A DNA stretch of 64,000 nucleotides from Candidatus Thorarchaeota archaeon (GTDB lineage: Archaea > Asgardarchaeota > Thorarchaeia > Thorarchaeales > Thorarchaeaceae), in NCBI GenBank assembly GCA_013388835.1, contig JACAEL010000014.1, forward strand, positions 62,001 through 126,000, given 5' to 3'. Below are positions 59,976-64,000 of the stretch, one piece after another (within the stretch, counting starts at the first letter, position 1; each line of letters starts with the position of its first letter). The notes below the pieces were generated by a model. It was not told where the DNA came from and did not search any database. It worked only from the letters and a program-made list of their open reading frames with translations. The position numbers were made by a program, and so were the translations under genes.

Positions 59976-60413
59976 ATGAATGGTGATAAGTTGAAGAACT
60001 CTGTACCTGTTGTCCTATGTCTGTTGGGAGGTCTTCTCCTTCTACAGGCAAGTTGGCTAGGTGACATTGGTTTCCTCGCCGTGATAATCGCCTATGCTCA
60101 GACTGCATTCTCCGCGATTGCAGATGCCATGGGTATCCTCCTCCGGGTATTGCTGTGGATTGCAGCGCTAGGAGGTATCGCCGTGATTGTCGGTTCAATT
60201 CTAATCGCTGTGAACAGGATACGCTTTGCCAAGTTCATCATTGGACTGGGTGCAGGCATCGGGCTCATCGGTCTGATCATCATGCTGGTCACCGTGGTGG
60301 TCTCCGGCGGCATCGCTGAGCTGCTGGGGCTTGCTGTCCTAGTCTCACAGTCCATTGCTTGGATTGGAGTCATCCTCACAGTGATTGGTCGCAGGGCGAT
60401 CAAGACCGAATAG
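59976..60413 (+). CDS. Four-helix small membrane protein
   Basis: 145-aa hydrophobic protein with about four helices (~8-28, ~52-78, ~85-110, ~115-138), rich in Gly and Ile (GLGAGIGLIGLIIMLVTVVV). No family recognised. ATG 59976; weak ribosome-binding signal. It lies divergent from the secreted nuclease gene. Confidence 0.55.
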   Translation: MNGDKLKNSVPVVLCLLGGLLLLQASWLGDIGFLAVIIAYAQTAFSAIADAMGILLRVLLWIAALGGIAVIVGSILIAVNRIRFAKFIIGLGAGIGLIGLIIMLVTVVVSGGIAELLGLAVLVSQSIAWIGVILTVIGRRAIKTE

Positions 60414-60560
60414 CTGCAGACTGTCAACCTACGGACTGCATAAGTCAATAGCCATTCCGCTCTTGAATCTGATACTGGCACGCGATAGTGGCTGACGATG
60501 CGAGCTGCAGTAGTCCGGACGCCTGCCGGCTACTGTAGCGTCTGCCATCTCCAAGACCAT

Positions 60561-61607
60561 CTACCTCTCCCAGTACCTGAGGTCAACAATCGACTTGGCA
60601 TAGACGCTGGGCTTCGGTTTCAATGGGAAGATGCCTCCCGGATTCACCGGAACCCCCCTCTGGTCCTCAGCTATTATCTCAGCTCCCTGAGGTCCAAAGC
60701 CGTCTAGAATGTCTTGTCTCCTGACCATTGGGAACAGCCTCAGGAGGTCGACCCACTTCACTCGTGCTGATTCCCAGATTCTCCTGAACGAGGGGTCCCA
60801 TTTCTCAGTATTGTCGAAGAGCGGTCTTCCCGTTGCCGGGTTCACCAAGTAGAACTTCGCTGTTCCTCTGGCTGCAGTGTGGTAGTAGCCAAGCACTGGT
60901 ATGACTGATACTCTGCTGGACTTCTGCATGATTGACCTCAGCTTCTCACAAGCTCTGAGCTGATCTTGGTACAGGACCGAGCGTTCACCAGTAAGAACAA
61001 CAAACTCCAGATCACTCGTACCTTTGAGAGAGAGCTCGAAGAGGAAGTGCAATCTCAGAGTCTCTAGAGGTTCGAGGTCAACCTTTCCAGTTCCAATGTC
61101 AACACCATTCGTGTGAATGACAATCGGGAGTTGTCTCAGCGTGCTGTCGGCCTCGACGAGTCTGAAGAACTCCATTAGTTCTCCCCAGTACATGGTCGGT
61201 TCGCCGCCGAGAAAACGCATGAAGGTGCGCTGGGGAATGCACTCTCTAATGACTGCAGAGGCGTCATTGAGCATATCGAATGGGCTTCGCTCGGCAGCTG
61301 TCTCTCTTGTCTTGTCAGTCGGCGTACTGACAGTGCTGAACCGCGAGCCCAAGTTGGTCCCAACCAGCTCCCAGCGTATCTCCCAGTAGTTACCACTGTT
61401 AAGAATCAGGCGTCCAGCGTTCTCCTTTCTGAGGCGTACCAAGAGTCTTTCCTCGCACCAGTTGTGTCCAGTGCAAGCGTCCGAGCCAACAGAGAAGAAT
61501 CTTCCCGAAACCCCGGTGTGCTGTTCGCCACTTCGATTGGTCTGTCGTCCAAAGGCATGCTTCCCATCTTCAGGTCTGCTGACTCGTGATGTACCATGAA
61601 AACGCAT
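60561..61607 (-). CDS. Radical-SAM-like protein that appears to lack the cluster cysteines
   Basis: 348 aa from ATG 61607; the frame is open upstream to 61787 but that part looks non-coding. LIL-x-GNYWEIRWELVGTNL is followed by GSRFSTVSTPTDKTRE where a radical SAM enzyme has CxxxCxxC: Gly87, Ser91 and Ser94 fall exactly at positions 1, 5 and 8. Codons GGC, AGC and AGT are each one base from TGC/TGT. The radical SAM hallmark FLGGEPTMYW follows at the normal distance (134-138), and IVIHTNGVDIG fits the later SAM strand. An extra Cys pair DACTGHNWC (45, 51) lies earlier. Probably a pseudoenzyme or a recently inactivated gene. Confidence 0.6.
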   Translation of the reverse strand: MRFHGTSRVSRPEDGKHAFGRQTNRSGEQHTGVSGRFFSVGSDACTGHNWCEERLLVRLRKENAGRLILNSGNYWEIRWELVGTNLGSRFSTVSTPTDKTRETAAERSPFDMLNDASAVIRECIPQRTFMRFLGGEPTMYWGELMEFFRLVEADSTLRQLPIVIHTNGVDIGTGKVDLEPLETLRLHFLFELSLKGTSDLEFVVLTGERSVLYQDQLRACEKLRSIMQKSSRVSVIPVLGYYHTAARGTAKFYLVNPATGRPLFDNTEKWDPSFRRIWESARVKWVDLLRLFPMVRRQDILDGFGPQGAEIIAEDQRGVPVNPGGIFPLKPKPSVYAKSIVDLRYWER

Positions 61608-61820
61608 CACTGACAACAGGTGGTCAAAGGAGCTCGACTGAAGATGAATGTCAATAGTGCATGGCAGTCGTTCCGACTCTACCGGGGCGATAGGTCCATG
61701 CAACAGAGTCGCTTGTGGAGCAAGACTCATATGTGTGCTGACTGGGACACGCGGATGAGGCAGACTTGTCCGAGCACGCTCTTGCAAGTATCAGCTCTTA
61801 GCCAGTGAATAGAGAGTTGC

Positions 61821-62771
61821 GTGCAGACCGCGCAAACGGAGGTTGGTACTTTGGCCATCGAAGTCCACAATGAGGAAGCATCCACATCGGGCGCCGATAA
61901 GGCAGCGGCAGTACTAGAGGTGATTTTCGTCCGTTTCGTAATCTACGGTCTGCTTGCCCTGTGGTTGGTTCAACTCATGTGCGGGACCCCCACTCCCAAT
62001 CCATTCCCGATAGAAGCCGCATACACTGTGGGAGCCCTGTGGTTTGTGGTTCCGTTTGTACTGATATACGGACTCAGACGGAACGCTCAAGAATACGGGC
62101 TTTCTACTCAGTCCAGTAGACAGAGCATCGACCTTGCGCTCAGTGCATTTCCATACATGATACTCGCCGAGAATGCTGTGATGATGCTACTAATCACGAT
62201 AGGCTGGTCATACCTAGAGCCACAAGGTGCTCTTGTCCTGACGGCCTCCTTCACACTTGCCCTGCTGCTGATTGTTCGGATGGTCTCCCGCAAGTACTCA
62301 TCGTTTCATGACATCCAGATTCCTGACAACAAGCACAGTAGCAATGTGCTTGTCATTCTCCTACTGCTCTGCCTGCCAATCGGACTTGGAATCGTGCCAG
62401 GCAAACTATCACTGCTGCTTGTTTCTACTGTGGTGTGGCAGTTTGTCATCTCCGGGTTCGGAGAAGAGGTGTTCTTCCGTGGCTACATCCAGTCAAGACT
62501 GAATGCGGCATTCGGTCGTCCATACGAGTGGAAAGGGATCAGGTTCGGCGCCGGACTCTTCATGACGGCAGCCCTCTTTGGTATCACTCATATGCTCAAC
62601 ACAGCGAACATCTGGCTGGGCGACTTCAACTTGGCATGGTGGTGGGGAACGTTCACATTCGTGGGTGGCTTGCTGTTGGGGCTGCTGCGTGAGAAGACCG
62701 GCTCAGTGCTCGCACCTGCCACACTTCATGGTCTTGAGGCAGTGGGTGAAGGCCTTGCACTGCTCTTCTAG
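61821..62771 (+). CDS. CPBP-family intramembrane metalloprotease (Rce1/Abi-like)
   Basis: 316-aa membrane protein with about eight helices. Motif 1 GFGEEVFFRGYIQSRL (EExxxR), motif 2 AALFGITHML (FxxxH) and motif 3 LHGLEAVGEG identify the CPBP glutamic/metallo-type intramembrane protease family that includes CAAX prenyl endopeptidase Rce1. GTG 61821 is divergent from the radical-SAM-like gene. Substrate unknown. Confidence 0.87.
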   Translation: MQTAQTEVGTLAIEVHNEEASTSGADKAAAVLEVIFVRFVIYGLLALWLVQLMCGTPTPNPFPIEAAYTVGALWFVVPFVLIYGLRRNAQEYGLSTQSSRQSIDLALSAFPYMILAENAVMMLLITIGWSYLEPQGALVLTASFTLALLLIVRMVSRKYSSFHDIQIPDNKHSSNVLVILLLLCLPIGLGIVPGKLSLLLVSTVVWQFVISGFGEEVFFRGYIQSRLNAAFGRPYEWKGIRFGAGLFMTAALFGITHMLNTANIWLGDFNLAWWWGTFTFVGGLLLGLLREKTGSVLAPATLHGLEAVGEGLALLF

Positions 62772-62983
62772 ACCAATGTAGAGGTGTTACAACACGCGCT
62801 CGTTTCTCCGGTTCGTCCGTGTGTTTCCCCTGGAGTCGTCGAGGATTGGACGTATGTGCGATTCTGATCTAACGAAGACTGAGCTTGGCAGATACACGGG
62901 CCGATTGCGTTTCAGGTCTCTTGTCCAAGAGGGAACTGCAAGATGATTCTTCTGCGCGCACTTGTCCCAGCAGACAAGAATAA

Positions 62984-63676
62984 GTGAATCACTGTCTGCA
63001 GACCGGCATCCCTCTCCGGGTGATGTGGTTCAACAATCATATTGAGGTGGCAGATTCAATGAGCGGGCAGGCCGTCACAGAGGTCCAGCAGACTGGAGGC
63101 TGTCTTGTTGTGAAAACGCGAATCGAATGCATGGAGCGAGTCCTGCTGACTTGTATGACCTCTTGGGCAGTTTCGTCTCAATCGGACCAGATTCTGTACC
63201 AGCGTACTGAGCTAGGAGTCGGATCAGTAGTGGTGCGACTCATCGACGGACCTATCCCACTGGAACATGTTGCGGCCGTACGTGACTTTGCTCGAGATGT
63301 GCTTCAGAGACCGGTGAGCGTGAAGGCGAAACGATTTGACCTTCCGAAGAAGCTCCGGAGAGTGTTTCTTGCGAATCGGGAAGATGGGTGTGAGGTTTTT
63401 GCGGATGCTGACGCGGCGCGATTCTGGTCTGGAGACCCCTCATGTGTGAGGGATGTCACTGTGCGTGCTGCAGCGTCTGCGCTCAAGACTGATGAGGCGA
63501 CTGTGACTGAGAGTGCTGGTGCCGCGACAGAGGCGGCTTGGGTGGAGATATCCGCCGGTCTATCGTTGAAACAGGCTGCACAGGCATTTCAGACGAGATT
63601 GGAAACTGCTGGCATTTCAATAGAAACGCTGGAACTCAAGGTCCCTCTCAGACGGCACCCTGAACATGATGTCTAG
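62984..63676 (+). CDS. Unknown protein, 230 aa
   Basis: No family recognised. N-terminal region is strand-rich (GQAVTEVQQTGGCLVVKTRI, ELGVGSVVVRLIDGP), the middle is basic (VSVKAKRFDLPKKLRRVFLA), and the C-terminus is mixed alpha/beta (TEAAWVEISAGLSLKQAAQA, ISIETLELKVPLRR). The real start may be one of the later Met codons (for example MWFNNH or MSGQAV). Single gene with no clear operon partner. Confidence 0.55.
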   Translation: MNHCLQTGIPLRVMWFNNHIEVADSMSGQAVTEVQQTGGCLVVKTRIECMERVLLTCMTSWAVSSQSDQILYQRTELGVGSVVVRLIDGPIPLEHVAAVRDFARDVLQRPVSVKAKRFDLPKKLRRVFLANREDGCEVFADADAARFWSGDPSCVRDVTVRAAASALKTDEATVTESAGAATEAAWVEISAGLSLKQAAQAFQTRLETAGISIETLELKVPLRRHPEHDV

Positions 63677-63737
63677 GCCACCACTATGACGATTCAGACT
63701 TCTGCCGGTCCTCTGTGCCTCGGCTGAATCTCGAAAA

Positions 63738-63915
63738 GGTCTTAAGGCGACGAGGGTGAGGCGGCGATGCCAATCGAAACTACTTGTCCAAGTCTATGAG
63801 CGAGGAAGAGGCGAAGAAACCCGGAGTGTCGCGCAGACATCGTCAGATTGGCCTTCGCTTCTCGCAGGACAGACAGAGGCCCTCGCCAATTCAGTCACTG
63901 ACCTCCTCTGGATGA
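63738..63915 (+). CDS. Possible 39-aa basic protein with TATA box
   Basis: A TATA-like GTCTTAAGG at 63738-63746 is followed by ATG 63796, opening a 39-codon basic ORF (MSEEEAKKPGVSRRHRQIGL, then RFSQDRQRPSP) to TGA 63913. The charged start looks like a real N-terminus, but it may also be a truncated gene. The rest to 64000 shows nothing I can support. Confidence 0.3.
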
Positions 63916-64000
63916 GGAAGGAATGAGGGCTGCAGAGTCTGGAGAACGAAAGCCGTGAGGCTCCCGGTCGAACGAGTATTGATCTCCAGTTGGCTGTTGT

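Noticed and set aside
1-64000. CRISPR arrays, insertion sequences, integrase or attachment sites
   Set aside because: No regularly spaced direct repeats, transposase-like frames or integrase motifs were found; the only interspersed repeat is the ~110-bp pair.

Overview
The window looks like chromosomal DNA of an Asgard archaeon, most likely near Thorarchaeota; this is an inference from gene content. Archaeal signs are an archaeal-type uS19 ribosomal protein, isopentenyl phosphate kinase, a geranylgeranyl-reductase-family flavoprotein, a dolichol/phytol-kinase-like protein, a YwbE-family protein and many A/T-rich TATA-like boxes 20-40 bp before starts. Asgard-like signs are a Ras/Rab-type small GTPase fused to a coiled coil, a longin-domain protein, a possible V4R/Bet3-like partner and a DPM2-like membrane protein. 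Some genes look bacterial in type (gdhA with a hairpin/U-tract terminator, heterodimeric ABC exporters, acyl-CoA dehydrogenase). No tRNA, rRNA, CRISPR array or intact transposon was seen.

Layout. 1-2.5 kb: the end of an ABC-2 permease, a membrane partner, then decayed genes (a cyanophycin-synthetase-like N-terminal domain with in-frame stops and a membrane-protein tail) plus one copy of a ~110-bp dispersed repeat. 2.5-12.6 kb: housekeeping genes (methyltransferase, msrA, uS19, TPR protein, sugar-phosphate mutase), the DPM2-like protein, etfBA with a fused ferredoxin domain, the second repeat copy, and a lipid-phosphate pair (dolichol-kinase-like and isopentenyl phosphate kinase). 12.6-18.7 kb: a regulator with a structured leader, its overlapping partner, a heterodimeric ABC exporter and a flavodoxin. 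18.7-22.7 kb: endonuclease III, a small membrane protein, the V4R-like/longin pair, and a membrane-anchored winged helix. 22.7-28.4 kb: tyrosine-rich and other surface proteins and a TspO-like protein. 28.4-38.3 kb: large membrane signalling proteins, GNAT, aldo-keto reductase, msrB. 38.6-44.6 kb: thioesterase, a SERCA-type Ca2+ ATPase and a divergent CaCA exchanger, MBL hydrolase. 45-50.7 kb: geranylgeranyl reductase, the coiled-coil GTPase, YwbE with a Pelota-like domain 2/3 protein, histidine kinase, PAP2 lipid enzyme. 51-54.2 kb: gdhA and a VapBC-like module with an operator over its TATA box. 54.8-64 kb: acyl-CoA dehydrogenase, a secreted nuclease with four lamin-tail repeats, a radical-SAM-like protein that seems to have lost all three cluster cysteines, a CPBP protease and unknowns.

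Two functional themes recur. One is polyprenyl/dolichol phosphate and membrane-lipid metabolism (isopentenyl phosphate kinase, dolichol kinase-like, geranylgeranyl reductase, DPM2-like, PAP2). The other is membrane-tethered regulation: three separate proteins combine transmembrane helices with a winged-helix or HTH-like domain, and two are histidine-kinase-like. Acyl-CoA dehydrogenase and EtfAB would be electron-transfer partners although about 45 kb apart.
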